Positions 8,445 through 17,120 of a stretch of DNA of 64,000 nucleotides are shown piece by piece. The position numbers and the translations under genes are program-made. The DNA comes from Flagellimonas aquimarina (lineage in GTDB: Bacteria; Bacteroidota; Bacteroidia; Flavobacteriales; Flavobacteriaceae): assembly GCF_003149745.1 (NCBI RefSeq), contig NZ_QGEG01000002.1, positions 1,116,001-1,180,000 of the forward strand. Reading direction: 5' to 3'. How positions within the stretch are numbered: position 1 is the first letter of the stretch; every line of letters begins with the position of its first letter. The notes under the pieces are model-generated. The model saw only the letters and a list, made by a program, of their open reading frames with translations. It did not search any database and was not told the DNA's origin.

Positions 8445-9907
8445 CGGTAGATAAGACCGTTTCCGAAATTTTGTTTTTCTATAGGTTTTAATAAATCTAT
8501 AAGAAACCCATTAATGACCCCGTGGGTCAATTTACCTTCTTTTTCCAAAAAGAACGTTGGGTTTACACCGGGTTGAAGGTTAAAATCCTGCATTTTATAG
8601 GATTCTGAAACAAAATGACCCGGTAACTCTGTATAAGGTATGGGTGGTAAAAAGTCTGATTTAAAGTATCCATAACCAGATTTAAAAGGACTGTTTTCAG
8701 CGTTCCACATAGCTCTGGTATTCGTGTTTATTGCTCTTGGATAAAGTTTTGCTGGAACTATTTTATATCCGGTGGCATCAAATGTCTCATACCCATAATA
8801 GGTAGATAAATCACCTTGATCTACAATGATACTTTTGTAATAGAAAGATTCATGTTTTTCATCATCAACTTCTTGGCGTTGTATGCCTAAGTCCAATAAA
8901 TAGTCCTTTCCCAAAAGTTCATAGGTGACATTTTCTATCTTTAGATCGAACAGTTTGCGATCGTTGTGTGGAATTTTCTCGTATTCTTCAATAGCAATAT
9001 CTTGATAACTGTTTTTTGCTATTGTATAAAGTGCAGAAAGGATGGAAACATAGTTCAGCTTTCTTATTTCTTGCTTTTCCAGATCATTTGCATACCCTCC
9101 GGATTCTATTAAAATAAGGCTTGTCCCCCATTTGGCAATATTGTCGCCAAAAGCACGAGGTTCAAAACTATCATTATAGCGCCCAACCTGTCCTGGAGCA
9201 TATTTTTGAATGATGTTGTTCATATAGACAATTACCTTCATCGCATTTGATCGTACTTCATTTATGTCCTTTTCATAGTTAAATGCAGTTGCCAAATAGG
9301 AAATTGTGGCCGGTTTACTGGTCAATTCCGCATTGTAATAGGTGCTTTGGTCATGAAGGTTAAATCCAAATTTGGCATCCAAGCTATCGCGAAGTCTTTT
9401 TAACGTTCGCCCCTCCGGAGATTGTAATCTTAGCGCATCTCTATTGATATCAATTCCCAAGGCATTCCTCCTCTGATATGCTTCAGCTCCATCTGGATTC
9501 AACATAGGTAAAAAATGAAGCTTCAATTTTGAAAGAATTTCATCTTTTTCTGATTTAAAACTGGGTGCATCCAAAAAGTTGAGAATGTCAAAAATCGCTT
9601 GGGTAGCCGTTGGTTCATCTCCGTGCATCTGCGACCATAAGAAAATGTTGGTTGCTCCAGAGCCAATGCTTATCAAGCTTAAATCGCGTCCTTCAATTGA
9701 TTTTCCAACTTTCTGTACTTCAAATTTGGAATTAGCATCAAACCTTCTGATCAAGGGTTGCAACTGTTGATGCTTTATTCTTCTTTTATCCAAAGAAGGT
9801 TCCTTAAACTCTTCATACGTTTCATAGAGTTCAGAAGTTATCGCTTCTTGGGAATAGGTAATTAGGCTGAAACACCCGATAAGGAATACTATTATTATTT
9901 TTTGCAT
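8441..9907 (-). CDS. Secreted M14-family zinc carboxypeptidase
   Basis: This 488-residue protein has a signal peptide (cleavage near TYSQ, residue 20), so it is periplasmic or secreted. The M14 domain spans about 40-310. HGDE (H95, E98) gives two zinc ligands, LNPDGAE and DINRD the substrate-binding region, LHDQ near residue 184 the third zinc ligand, and LIESGGY near 265 the catalytic glutamate. About 200 further residues at the C-terminus form an accessory domain common in Bacteroidota M14 proteins. It trims C-terminal residues of peptides or of cell-wall stems. The amidase and 3D-domain genes follow upstream on the same strand with 4-9 base gaps, which suggests an operon for cell-wall or peptide turnover. 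Confidence 0.88.
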   Translation of the reverse strand: MQKIIIVFLIGCFSLITYSQEAITSELYETYEEFKEPSLDKRRIKHQQLQPLIRRFDANSKFEVQKVGKSIEGRDLSLISIGSGATNIFLWSQMHGDEPTATQAIFDILNFLDAPSFKSEKDEILSKLKLHFLPMLNPDGAEAYQRRNALGIDINRDALRLQSPEGRTLKRLRDSLDAKFGFNLHDQSTYYNAELTSKPATISYLATAFNYEKDINEVRSNAMKVIVYMNNIIQKYAPGQVGRYNDSFEPRAFGDNIAKWGTSLILIESGGYANDLEKQEIRKLNYVSILSALYTIAKNSYQDIAIEEYEKIPHNDRKLFDLKIENVTYELLGKDYLLDLGIQRQEVDDEKHESFYYKSIIVDQGDLSTYYGYETFDATGYKIVPAKLYPRAINTNTRAMWNAENSPFKSGYGYFKSDFLPPIPYTELPGHFVSESYKMQDFNLQPGVNPTFFLEKEGKLTHGVINGFLIDLLKPIEKQNFGNGLIYR

Positions 9908-9911
9908 GTTC

Positions 9912-10571
9912 TTATTTTGATGGAACGGGTTTAAAATTAAATCTTTTTGTTGCCTTTCGCACTTTTTTCATGAAATCCATTCCTGGGTCGGTCTTTTCGG
10001 TTCTATATCCATCATCTACTTCGAGCCAGAGCGGATGTCCTTCAAACTGGGTATACTCCTGATGTCCAATAATATATTCAATATCGTATTTTGTTGACAG
10101 ATATTCTACCAAAAAAATATTGGCCTTTACTTGTTTTCGGGTCAATGGCGTTTCTTTTGTTCCACCTACATTTTCAATACCAATGGCACAATGGTTTAAC
10201 CCAATTACATGTCTGGCCATTGTGGTTTCTGGCATTAACCGGTAAATAGTGCCGTCTTGATCAACCAGAAAATGGGAAGAGACATTTAACCCGCTCACAC
10301 TTTCAATATCTGGCCTCCAATTTGGCAATGTTGAATTTTCAAATGCCTCAAACGACTTTCTAAGGGTGGGAATGGCCGTCCAATGCAATACAATCATTTT
10401 AGGAACAATATCCGCAGTTTCCTGCTCCATGTTATAGCGTTGTGATAAATATTCTTTTGTAAGTGAGGTTCGTTCTTCATCAAAAACTATAGGTTTATCT
10501 ATAATTGTCTTTTGTATACTGCATGAAGAAAGCACAATTGTTATCAGTATTATTGATTCAATCTTTCTCAT
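9912..10571 (-). CDS. N-acetylmuramoyl-L-alanine amidase lipoprotein (Amidase_2)
   Basis: This enzyme cleaves the bond between N-acetylmuramic acid and the stem peptide. The signal MRKIESIILITIVLSSC ends in a lipobox, so the protein is anchored; an alternative ATG lies at 10580, directly after the stop of the upstream gene. The domain shows IVLHWTA (first zinc His), HCAIGIENVGG (catalytic-site Glu) and IIGHQEY followed by KTDPG (further zinc His region), all as in type 2 amidases. It is one of three consecutive envelope hydrolases on this strand. Confidence 0.9.
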   Translation of the reverse strand: MRKIESIILITIVLSSCSIQKTIIDKPIVFDEERTSLTKEYLSQRYNMEQETADIVPKMIVLHWTAIPTLRKSFEAFENSTLPNWRPDIESVSGLNVSSHFLVDQDGTIYRLMPETTMARHVIGLNHCAIGIENVGGTKETPLTRKQVKANIFLVEYLSTKYDIEYIIGHQEYTQFEGHPLWLEVDDGYRTEKTDPGMDFMKKVRKATKRFNFKPVPSK

Positions 10572-10580
10572 ACAGGTCAT

Positions 10581-11012
10581 TTATTTAGATGGGTTAATAG
10601 TGTCAATAGGTACTGCATAACAAATGTCAAGTTTTCGTTTTCCCCATTCCCTTGCTTTTTTAATGTCCTTCCCCATGTAAATATCGATTCTGTTTTTCCA
10701 TCTCTTGTTCATCTTATCTTTTACATAAAAAGTATCTGGAAAGGTATCTATCATTACCATGGTGTTGTATCTTAACCCTTGGCGCAACAAATCCCTGGAT
10801 ACGGCAATACATTTCATTCCAGGTTTTAAGGTATCGCCCCAAGCTGCAATATTAGGATTGACACTTTTGGTTTGCCATGCAACGGAATTATAAGCCGATG
10901 CGGTAACTTCCGTAGCTATCCAATCCCAATTACTTTTCTCAACGGATTCGGATTTCTCCTTACATGCGGTCAGCATTAACAAACAAATGAACAATTTCTT
11001 CAACAAATTCAA
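10581..11012 (-). CDS. 3D-domain lipoprotein (double-psi beta-barrel)
   Basis: This is a 143-residue lipoprotein; the signal ends at LTAC (C17). The rest fits the 3D domain, the double-psi barrel found at the C-terminus of lytic transglycosylase MltA and in YabE/YuiC proteins. Seen are VTASAYNS at the start, CIAVSRDLL, and KDKMNKRWKNRIDIYMG with conserved aspartates before KAREWGKRKLDI. It abuts the amidase gene, so a role in peptidoglycan binding or cleavage is likely. Whether it is itself catalytic is unknown. Confidence 0.8.
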   Translation of the reverse strand: MNLLKKLFICLLMLTACKEKSESVEKSNWDWIATEVTASAYNSVAWQTKSVNPNIAAWGDTLKPGMKCIAVSRDLLRQGLRYNTMVMIDTFPDTFYVKDKMNKRWKNRIDIYMGKDIKKAREWGKRKLDICYAVPIDTINPSK

Positions 11013-11049
11013 TTAAAGGCAACAATTAAATATATAAAATCTATCAGCG

Positions 11050-11922
11050 TTATCCTGGAAGAGGTACATAAGAACTATCATGTTGCATCATTGGAAACGT
11101 CTTGTTCTCCCAATTTTTTTTTGCTTCATCAATTTTCTCCTTGCTTGACGAAACAAAGTTCCAATAGATATGACGTTCCTCTGCAAAGGGCTCTCCTCCA
11201 AACAATAGTAAATGAGAGTTGGGTTTAAGGGTGATTTTACAAACATCTTCAACTTTGGATACGAGTATGTTCCCTTTTTCTATTTCCTGTTCACAGGCAA
11301 CTATTGCCCCTTCTACTATACAAATACCTATTTCTCCTTTTAAATTTCCTTGAACATTGAGTTGATAAGTTGATTGATTTTTCACTTCGACCATAAAAAA
11401 TGGAGAATAAGAAGGAACTGGGGATTTTCTCCCATAACCTTCTCCCGCGACTAAGGTAAACTTCGTATCTCCGTCTTTCCAATTTGGTAAATTTTCTCCT
11501 TCAATATGGTGGAATTCGGGCTCCATATCTTCCAATTCTTTTGGAAGTGCAACCCAAATTTGATAGCCATGGGCAGTAAATACTTTACCATTACGCATGT
11601 CCTCCGGTGTCCTTTCTGAATGCGAAACACCCTTGCCAGCCGTCATCCAATTCACAGAACCTGGACTTATCCGTTGTTTAGTCCCAATACTGTCTTCATG
11701 CATTATTTCGCCCTCAAGCATAAAAGTCAAGGTGGACAGTCCAATATGAGGATGTTGATCAACATCCATATATTTTGAGGGACCAAGTGTTGTTGGTCCC
11801 ATATGGTCTATAAAAATAAAGGGACCTATCATTCTTTTCTTTCTGAATGGAATCAACCTACCCACGAGAAAATCACCAATATCCCGGCTTCGTTCTTCTA
11901 TGATCATTCCTAGATTGGACAT
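11050..11922 (-). CDS. Pirin family protein (bicupin)
   Basis: This 290-residue protein has two cupin domains. The N-terminal one shows the pirin signature with the metal-binding histidines: DHMGP, DQHPHIGLSTLTFMLEGE, and SHSERTP. Bacterial pirins bind iron or another metal; some have quercetinase activity and others modulate pyruvate metabolism. The real substrate cannot be read from sequence. The gene lies 37 bases upstream of the 3D-domain gene and divergently from the serine hydrolase gene, with only 50 bases between the starts. Confidence 0.92.
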   Translation of the reverse strand: MSNLGMIIEERSRDIGDFLVGRLIPFRKKRMIGPFIFIDHMGPTTLGPSKYMDVDQHPHIGLSTLTFMLEGEIMHEDSIGTKQRISPGSVNWMTAGKGVSHSERTPEDMRNGKVFTAHGYQIWVALPKELEDMEPEFHHIEGENLPNWKDGDTKFTLVAGEGYGRKSPVPSYSPFFMVEVKNQSTYQLNVQGNLKGEIGICIVEGAIVACEQEIEKGNILVSKVEDVCKITLKPNSHLLLFGGEPFAEERHIYWNFVSSSKEKIDEAKKNWENKTFPMMQHDSSYVPLPG

Positions 11923-11972
11923 GATGTAAATGTTTATATTTAGTCCTTGAAAGTTACAACAAATCTTAATCT

Positions 11973-13307
11973 ATGAAACTGTTTAAACGCGCTTTAGTCC
12001 TACTGCTAATCATTATTGGCGTACTCGTATACTTAAACTATACAAAACTTAATATCATCTCTGGTTACGCAGCTAAAAATATGGCCTCCAGTGTTTTTGT
12101 AGCTCAAAGGTCTGCGGAATCAATCACGCAATATGACAATAACGTTCCACTCATCAAATTGGCTGAAACAGAGGTGGACAATAAAACTAAGTCGGCGTCT
12201 TCGTCTGTTTATGGGTTTATGGAACGTCAATCCGTTTACAGGGAAGGATTGGGCGCCGTGCTCATAAATGACGATTATGATTCTAGCGAGTTTACTCTAA
12301 AACCAAACCGAAATAGACTATCGGACACCATTCCTTATCCTTATGGCCAACTCAATCCAAAAGACACTATTTTTCCTGAAATAGATATGGTACAATTGAA
12401 CAAGGCTGTGACAACCGCCTTTTCTAATGCTGATGTGCAAAAAACAAGAACACTGTTGGTTTTATACAAAGGGCATTTAGTGACAGAAAAATATATTGAT
12501 GGATTTACTAAAGACACACCAATTTTAGGCTGGTCCATGGCCAAAAGTGTATTGGCCACCTGTTATGGGGTTTTGGAGCACCAAGGAAAATTGGGAATGG
12601 ATTGGCCTGCCCCAATTGCAGAATGGAAAGAAGATGAAAGAAGAAACATCACCCTAAACCATTTGTTGCGCATGCAGAGCGGGCTTGAATGGGAGGAAGA
12701 TTACACCAAAATCTCTGATGTTACTAAAATGCTATTTTTAGATAGTGATATGACCAAGGCACAGAAGAAGAAAAAAGCCATTGCAAAACCAACAGAAATC
12801 TGGAATTATTCTTCTGGCACTTCAAATCTGCTCTCTGGAATCCTAAGGCAACAATTCAGGTCTCACCAAGAATATCTGGATTTCCCATATTCAGCCTTTA
12901 TTGATAAGATAGGAATGTATTCCATGACGTTGGAAGCTGATATCGCAGGGAACTACATTGGGTCTGCTTATGCTTGGGCAAATACTCGTGACTGGGCACG
13001 TTTTGGACAATTATATTTAGATAAGGGTTTATGGAATGGAGAACAACTTTTTAATACCGCTTGGGTAGATTACATTACAGAGCCGACACCTCATTCTGAT
13101 GGCACATACGGCGCACATTTCTGGCTGAATGTAAATGGCAGGTATCCTGATGCTCCTAAAGATTTGTTTTCATGCAATGGACATGAAGGGCAATATGTGT
13201 TTGTAATTCCGTCCAAAGATTTGGTCATTGTACGCACAGGATTGGCGCAAGATCCTCTTTTTGATGTAAATACATTCTTGTCAGAGGTCGTTAAATCTGT
13301 GCAGTAA
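11973..13307 (+). CDS. Membrane-anchored class C beta-lactamase-like serine hydrolase
   Basis: The protein has 444 residues. An N-terminal hydrophobic helix (residues 6-22) anchors it with the catalytic domain in the periplasm. The domain begins near 135; the SxxK motif is SMAK (S188, K191), and NYSSGTSN near residue 280 takes the place of the second motif YxN. GHEGQY near 410 corresponds to the third (K/H)xG-type motif. Family members include D-aminopeptidases, esterases and 6-aminohexanoate-dimer hydrolase. The substrate here is unknown; it need not have anything to do with beta-lactam resistance. Confidence 0.88.
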   Translation: MKLFKRALVLLLIIIGVLVYLNYTKLNIISGYAAKNMASSVFVAQRSAESITQYDNNVPLIKLAETEVDNKTKSASSSVYGFMERQSVYREGLGAVLINDDYDSSEFTLKPNRNRLSDTIPYPYGQLNPKDTIFPEIDMVQLNKAVTTAFSNADVQKTRTLLVLYKGHLVTEKYIDGFTKDTPILGWSMAKSVLATCYGVLEHQGKLGMDWPAPIAEWKEDERRNITLNHLLRMQSGLEWEEDYTKISDVTKMLFLDSDMTKAQKKKKAIAKPTEIWNYSSGTSNLLSGILRQQFRSHQEYLDFPYSAFIDKIGMYSMTLEADIAGNYIGSAYAWANTRDWARFGQLYLDKGLWNGEQLFNTAWVDYITEPTPHSDGTYGAHFWLNVNGRYPDAPKDLFSCNGHEGQYVFVIPSKDLVIVRTGLAQDPLFDVNTFLSEVVKSVQ

Positions 13308-13377
13308 ATCGATATTTTATATTAAAATTTAGCGTAAACCACAACAAAACGCCCCTTCACAACAATAATTTCATTTA

Positions 13378-13490
13378 CGGGAACACTGGTGCTACATTTA
13401 CAACGTAATAATAACAAAAAATAAATTTTTTCATTTTCATATAGTGTTCTCGTAAAAGAGTCTTGACCATAACGGCAAGGCTCTTTTTAG
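13378..13490 (+). ncRNA. Candidate structured RNA with 6S-like layout
   Basis: In the 276-base gap after the serine hydrolase gene, CGGGAACACT (13378-13387) can pair with AGTGTTCTCG (13443-13452), ten pairs with one G-U. Between them lie a large AU-rich internal loop and a small terminal hairpin (AAAAAA/TTTTTT around 13416-13431). Five bases further comes an intrinsic terminator. A long closing stem, a big single-stranded bubble and an end about 110 bases from the start is the plan of 6S RNA, and a 6S-like family is known from Flavobacteria. The bubble contains TACATTTA, close to the flavobacterial -7 box TAnnTTTG. The identity is inference; a folded 3' UTR is the alternative. Confidence 0.45.
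13457..13489 (+). terminator. Intrinsic terminator 1 downstream of serine hydrolase gene / RNA candidate
   Basis: AGAGTCTTG (13457-13465) pairs with CAAGGCTCT (13476-13484), nine pairs with one G-T, loop of ten bases, followed by a run of T to 13488. Confidence 0.8.
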
Positions 13491-13493
13491 TTT

Positions 13494-13512
13494 GACCCAA
13501 AGGGTCTTTTTT
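13494..13512 (+). terminator. Intrinsic terminator 2, in tandem
   Basis: GACCC (13494-13498) and GGGTC (13502-13506) form a short five-pair hairpin with an AAA loop, followed directly by six T. It lies five bases after the first terminator and probably works as a backup before the convergent menB gene. Confidence 0.7.
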
Positions 13513-13583
13513 ATTTTACGCCCTTATGAAATGGTTTGAAGAAACTTTTAATGTCAAATTCGGTTTGGTTAGGAGAAAATGGT

Positions 13584-14429
13584 TTAAGGCAACCATTTGT
13601 TATCACCAAAATCAGGTTTCCGTTTTTCTAAAAATGCATTTCTACCTTCTTTGGCTTCCTCCGTCATATAGGCCAAACGTGTAGCTTCTCCGGCAAATAC
13701 CTGCTGCCCTACCATACCGTCATCAGTAAGGTTCATGGCAAATTTCAGCATTTTAATAGAGGTTGGGGATTTCTCCAATACTTCCTGAGCCCATTTATAG
13801 GCAGTTCTTTCTAATTCTTCATGCGGAATTACAGCATTCACCATTCCCATTTCATATGCTTCTTGAGCGGAATAGTTTCTTCCTAAAAAGAAAATCTCTC
13901 TGGCCTTTTTTTGCCCAACCATTTTTGCCAAATACGCGGAGCCATATCCGCCATCAAAACTTGTAACATCAGCATCGGTTTGTTTAAAAATAGCATGTTC
14001 TTTACTAGCAAGGGTCATATCGCAAACCACATGTAGGCTGTGTCCTCCGCCTACGGCCCAACCGGGTACTACGGCTATGACCACTTTGGGCATAAAGCGA
14101 ATCATGCGTTGTACTTCTAAAATATTCAATCTATGTTGACCATCTTGACCAACATAGCCCTGATGTCCCCTAGCCTTTTGGTCGCCCCCACTGCAAAATG
14201 ACCAAATTCCATCTTTGGTAGACGGTCCTTCAGCCGAAAGTAAAACTACGCCAATTGATGTATCTTCCTGAGCGTCATAAAATGCCTTGATCAATTCACT
14301 TGTGGTATGCGGTCTAAATGCATTACGTACATTGGGTCTATTAAAGGCTATACGGGCAACGCCATTACATTTTTTATACGTAATATCCTCAAATTCTATA
14401 GCGGTTTGCCAATTGGGTGTCTCTGTCAT
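13584..14429 (-). CDS. menB: 1,4-dihydroxy-2-naphthoyl-CoA synthase
   Basis: MenB closes the second ring of menaquinone by converting o-succinylbenzoyl-CoA to 1,4-dihydroxy-2-naphthoyl-CoA in the cytoplasm. The crotonase fold shows FNRPNVRNAFRP at the start, FCSGGDQKARG, the oxyanion-hole GWAVGGGHSLHVVCD, and TSFDGGYGS with the MenB-specific aspartate. The 281 residues are the usual length. The other men genes are not adjacent. A consensus promoter sits just upstream (14446-14474). Confidence 0.96.
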   Translation of the reverse strand: MTETPNWQTAIEFEDITYKKCNGVARIAFNRPNVRNAFRPHTTSELIKAFYDAQEDTSIGVVLLSAEGPSTKDGIWSFCSGGDQKARGHQGYVGQDGQHRLNILEVQRMIRFMPKVVIAVVPGWAVGGGHSLHVVCDMTLASKEHAIFKQTDADVTSFDGGYGSAYLAKMVGQKKAREIFFLGRNYSAQEAYEMGMVNAVIPHEELERTAYKWAQEVLEKSPTSIKMLKFAMNLTDDGMVGQQVFAGEATRLAYMTEEAKEGRNAFLEKRKPDFGDNKWLP

Positions 14430-14445
14430 TCAAAAAGTCTTTGGT

Positions 14446-14474
14446 CAAAGATAAATAGATTGGATAAACTCCAA
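14446..14474 (-). promoter_or_regulatory. Flavobacterial promoter of menB
   Basis: Read on the minus strand: TTG at 14474-14472, an 18-base spacer, and TATCTTTG at 14453-14446, a perfect match to TAnnTTTG. The -7 box ends 17 bases before the menB ATG. This is the best promoter match in the window. Confidence 0.7.
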
Positions 14475-14580
14475 AAAAGGTTTAATGTACCATGAAATCC
14501 AGGAACGCAGTTTATCGAGATCCCCTTTTAATTTAAAATATGTTCAATTGATGTGCGTTCCTCTATAAAATGGGAACACT

Positions 14581-15687
14581 ATGCACAGCCTCAAACAATA
14601 TATTAATCTATTCATATTTCTATTTCTTTCCATCTTAATTCTTTCTTGTAGTAAAGAAGAAGATGTCATAGATGATTCAGCTCAGGACATGGATATGTCC
14701 GACCTTGATGAGCAGATACCAGATGACTCTGGAAACACAGATACTCCAGAAACACTGGTGCTAGAAACAGGATTTACAATAGATAAAGAGCGTATGTTCA
14801 CCAATCTTGTACTTTCTGATAGTGAATACAATAAATTCCTTTCAGGCGAAGGAGATATGCGAATGGTTTCCAACAAAGCATATGAATATTTTGATGATGA
14901 CTTTGATTTTATCATCATTCTCAATGTAGAAGACTCCCAACCAGATGGTCTTTACTTTGGATTATCAACTCCAGCCAAAAATGACATACAAGGCCTTGGA
15001 AGAAGTGTTTGGGACAATACTGCCGCTTTTGGTTCTGCAGGAAAACTTAAAACGGTTATCCATATGCCGAGGACGGAGTATATAAGAAACGGACCTTTTT
15101 TGCATGAGATACAGCATTATTGGAGCAATCATGGTCTTATACCTACTACTGCTGGCGGGCATTGGGGTTACTCTAGTGTTGGTGGACAACTGGGCGGTTT
15201 TGATGAAATTGAAGATTTGGGCAGTAACACATATCGGGGCTTGGTTGATGGTGAAGTTGGTTTTGGTACCGTAGCAAATGGTGGAAATTCAGTGCCTTAC
15301 TCAAATTTGGAGCTTTACGCCATGGGACTTATAGATACTGATGAACTTGAAGCTGTAACAATAGCTGAAAACCCTGGTTCAACATCAGAATTTGGAGTTT
15401 TTACAGCAGATGCCCTAACAGTTTTAACACCAGAAGATATTATTAACGAAAACGGTTCTCGTATTCCTAATCCAGAAAATGCGCAGACTGAGTTTAACTC
15501 ACTGGTAGTGGTAATCTCTAGAGATGATATCCCTCAAAGCAAAATAGATGCCTTGAATTCCAATCTTGAAAACTTTGCAACCAAAGGAGATCCAGATACT
15601 TCATGGGGAGCACTCTTTAATTTTTGGAAAGCCACATTTGGCAAAGCCTCCTTTGACTTTGAAATAACAAATAAGCATTTGAAATAG
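14581..15687 (+). CDS. Putative metalloprotease lipoprotein with HExxH
   Basis: This is a 368-residue lipoprotein (lipobox ILSC, C23) with an acidic Asp/Ser-rich linker up to about residue 60. I do not recognise the family with certainty. Residues 175-179 are HEIQH, the HExxH zinc motif, followed by a glycine-rich stretch (GGHWGYSSVGGQLGGFDE) that may supply the third ligand (His or Asp). YSNLELYAMGLI near residue 240 resembles the segment after the active site in several large secreted metalloproteases. I therefore infer an exported zinc peptidase, cell-anchored. It stands alone between divergent menB and a convergent acyltransferase gene. Confidence 0.6.
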   Translation: MHSLKQYINLFIFLFLSILILSCSKEEDVIDDSAQDMDMSDLDEQIPDDSGNTDTPETLVLETGFTIDKERMFTNLVLSDSEYNKFLSGEGDMRMVSNKAYEYFDDDFDFIIILNVEDSQPDGLYFGLSTPAKNDIQGLGRSVWDNTAAFGSAGKLKTVIHMPRTEYIRNGPFLHEIQHYWSNHGLIPTTAGGHWGYSSVGGQLGGFDEIEDLGSNTYRGLVDGEVGFGTVANGGNSVPYSNLELYAMGLIDTDELEAVTIAENPGSTSEFGVFTADALTVLTPEDIINENGSRIPNPENAQTEFNSLVVVISRDDIPQSKIDALNSNLENFATKGDPDTSWGALFNFWKATFGKASFDFEITNKHLK

Positions 15688-15756
15688 AGGTTTAACCTTA
15701 TGTTTTATACCTCTTCACTACTTTTCGTGTGTTAACGCAAATGACCTGAGCTGATT

Positions 15757-16899
15757 TTATGTTCTCTTCCATTTCATGCCAAACAAAACATGTGTGACAA
15801 TTGTTTTTCTTATAAGAAAATGATAAAGAAACCAAATGGAAGAAACGCATACTACAACCAGCACCAATAATTTTAACCCAATACCTATATTCCATTGCAA
15901 CACAAAATAGCCAGACGCCACAATGATCGCTTGATGTATAATATAAAATGGATAAACAGCCGTATTCAAATAACTCAAATATGTGTTTGAGAAGTTGAGA
16001 TACTTCATGGTGTAGCCTATGGCTGATAGGATAATGACCCATATATGAAAACCATTGAGGAGCCCATACACGTATAAATTACACCCTTGTTTCGTAGGCT
16101 TGTAGAGCTCCCAGTTCCAATAATATTTCCAAATTAAAGAAACGGCCAACAGGAGGGCAATCCACAAGAATAGCCTTCTATATTTTTTGCAGGTTTCCCA
16201 AAAAGAAGAAATACTACTTAATACAAACCCCAAGAAGTAAAAGGTGATAGATGAAACAAACACATACCAATCGTTGATTAAACTGCCCTGTTCTGGCCAA
16301 TCTATGTATAACAAATAGAAGTAAAAAACGAATGGAATGGCTAAAAATAAATGGGCGATCGGTCTAGAAAACAGGACATTGAAGAAAGTATTAAAACGAT
16401 TCAACCATTTCACCTTTGCTAAAGAAAAAACAGGAAGTAAAAGAATGGTGAAAACAAACAAGTAGGCTACAAACCACATATGGCTCCAAGTGAAAGAGCC
16501 ATCTGGATAAGGTACTATTTCATATACAGAAGGATAGAATTCTGAATAGCCCACACTGATTCTTCCCTTCTGTAACCATTCAAAATAAACCTGTATTGGC
16601 GTAACAAAGAAAATTGCAAATGCCAACGGAATGAAAAGACGTACAAACCGTTCTCCCAAAAAAGCGAGGATTGTGCGTCTTTTTAGTGAAAAACGTACAC
16701 CTACCCCAGCAATAAAAAACAACAAAGGCAACCGCCATTGATGCAGCCACCAAATTAATCTGGTTATCCATGGGGATGTTTCATCATTGTTGATTTCCCA
16801 GGTGTAGTGTTCAACAAATGGCACGGCGCAATGAAACAGAATAAGTGTCACAAAGGCCAGTACTCTTAACCAATCAATATAATGGAGTCTTTCCTTCAT
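15757..16899 (-). CDS. Acyltransferase family 3 membrane protein (OpgC-like)
   Basis: The start at 16899 (MKERLHYIDWLRVLAF) gives 380 residues; an in-frame ATG at 16917 is possible. About ten transmembrane helices are visible. The family marker is the first helix IDWLRVLAFVTLILFHCAVP with its conserved histidine, followed by WLHQWRLPLLFFIAGVG with a conserved arginine. Such enzymes O-acylate sugars at the membrane (for example OpgC on glucans, or exopolysaccharide and lipid decorations). The substrate is unknown and no glycan cluster is adjacent. Confidence 0.85.
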   Translation of the reverse strand: MKERLHYIDWLRVLAFVTLILFHCAVPFVEHYTWEINNDETSPWITRLIWWLHQWRLPLLFFIAGVGVRFSLKRRTILAFLGERFVRLFIPLAFAIFFVTPIQVYFEWLQKGRISVGYSEFYPSVYEIVPYPDGSFTWSHMWFVAYLFVFTILLLPVFSLAKVKWLNRFNTFFNVLFSRPIAHLFLAIPFVFYFYLLYIDWPEQGSLINDWYVFVSSITFYFLGFVLSSISSFWETCKKYRRLFLWIALLLAVSLIWKYYWNWELYKPTKQGCNLYVYGLLNGFHIWVIILSAIGYTMKYLNFSNTYLSYLNTAVYPFYIIHQAIIVASGYFVLQWNIGIGLKLLVLVVVCVSSIWFLYHFLIRKTIVTHVLFGMKWKRT

Positions 16900-17062
16900 T
16901 ATCGGAGGTGTTGGCAATAGGTTCTATTGTAAAGACATCATTTGCAAATAAATAGTTGCCTGAAATGGAAAAAAGCTGATTGCATGTTGTTGAAAACTAT
17001 CAATGCATTAGACCACAAGCCCTTGATTTTAAATTAAAATTCATCGAATTTCGTTATCTGTT

Positions 17063-17089
17063 GATATGCCATTAAATGGATAGCATATC
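17063..17089. repeat. Inverted repeat upstream of the racemase gene
   Basis: GATATGC (17063-17069) and GCATATC (17083-17089) are perfect seven-base arms; inside them CCAT and ATGG (17069-17079) form a second small inverted repeat. The element ends 31 bases before the ATG of the racemase gene and could be an operator or a 5' UTR hairpin. The rest of the 16900-17120 gap shows nothing clear. Confidence 0.4.
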
Positions 17090-17120
17090 TTAAACGTTGG
17101 GTGTATCCAAAACATAACAA

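Noticed and set aside
13501..13740. Plus-strand ORF starting near 13527 and running into menB
   Set aside because: Begins after the terminators and mostly reads antisense to menB; codon pattern is that of a shadow frame.
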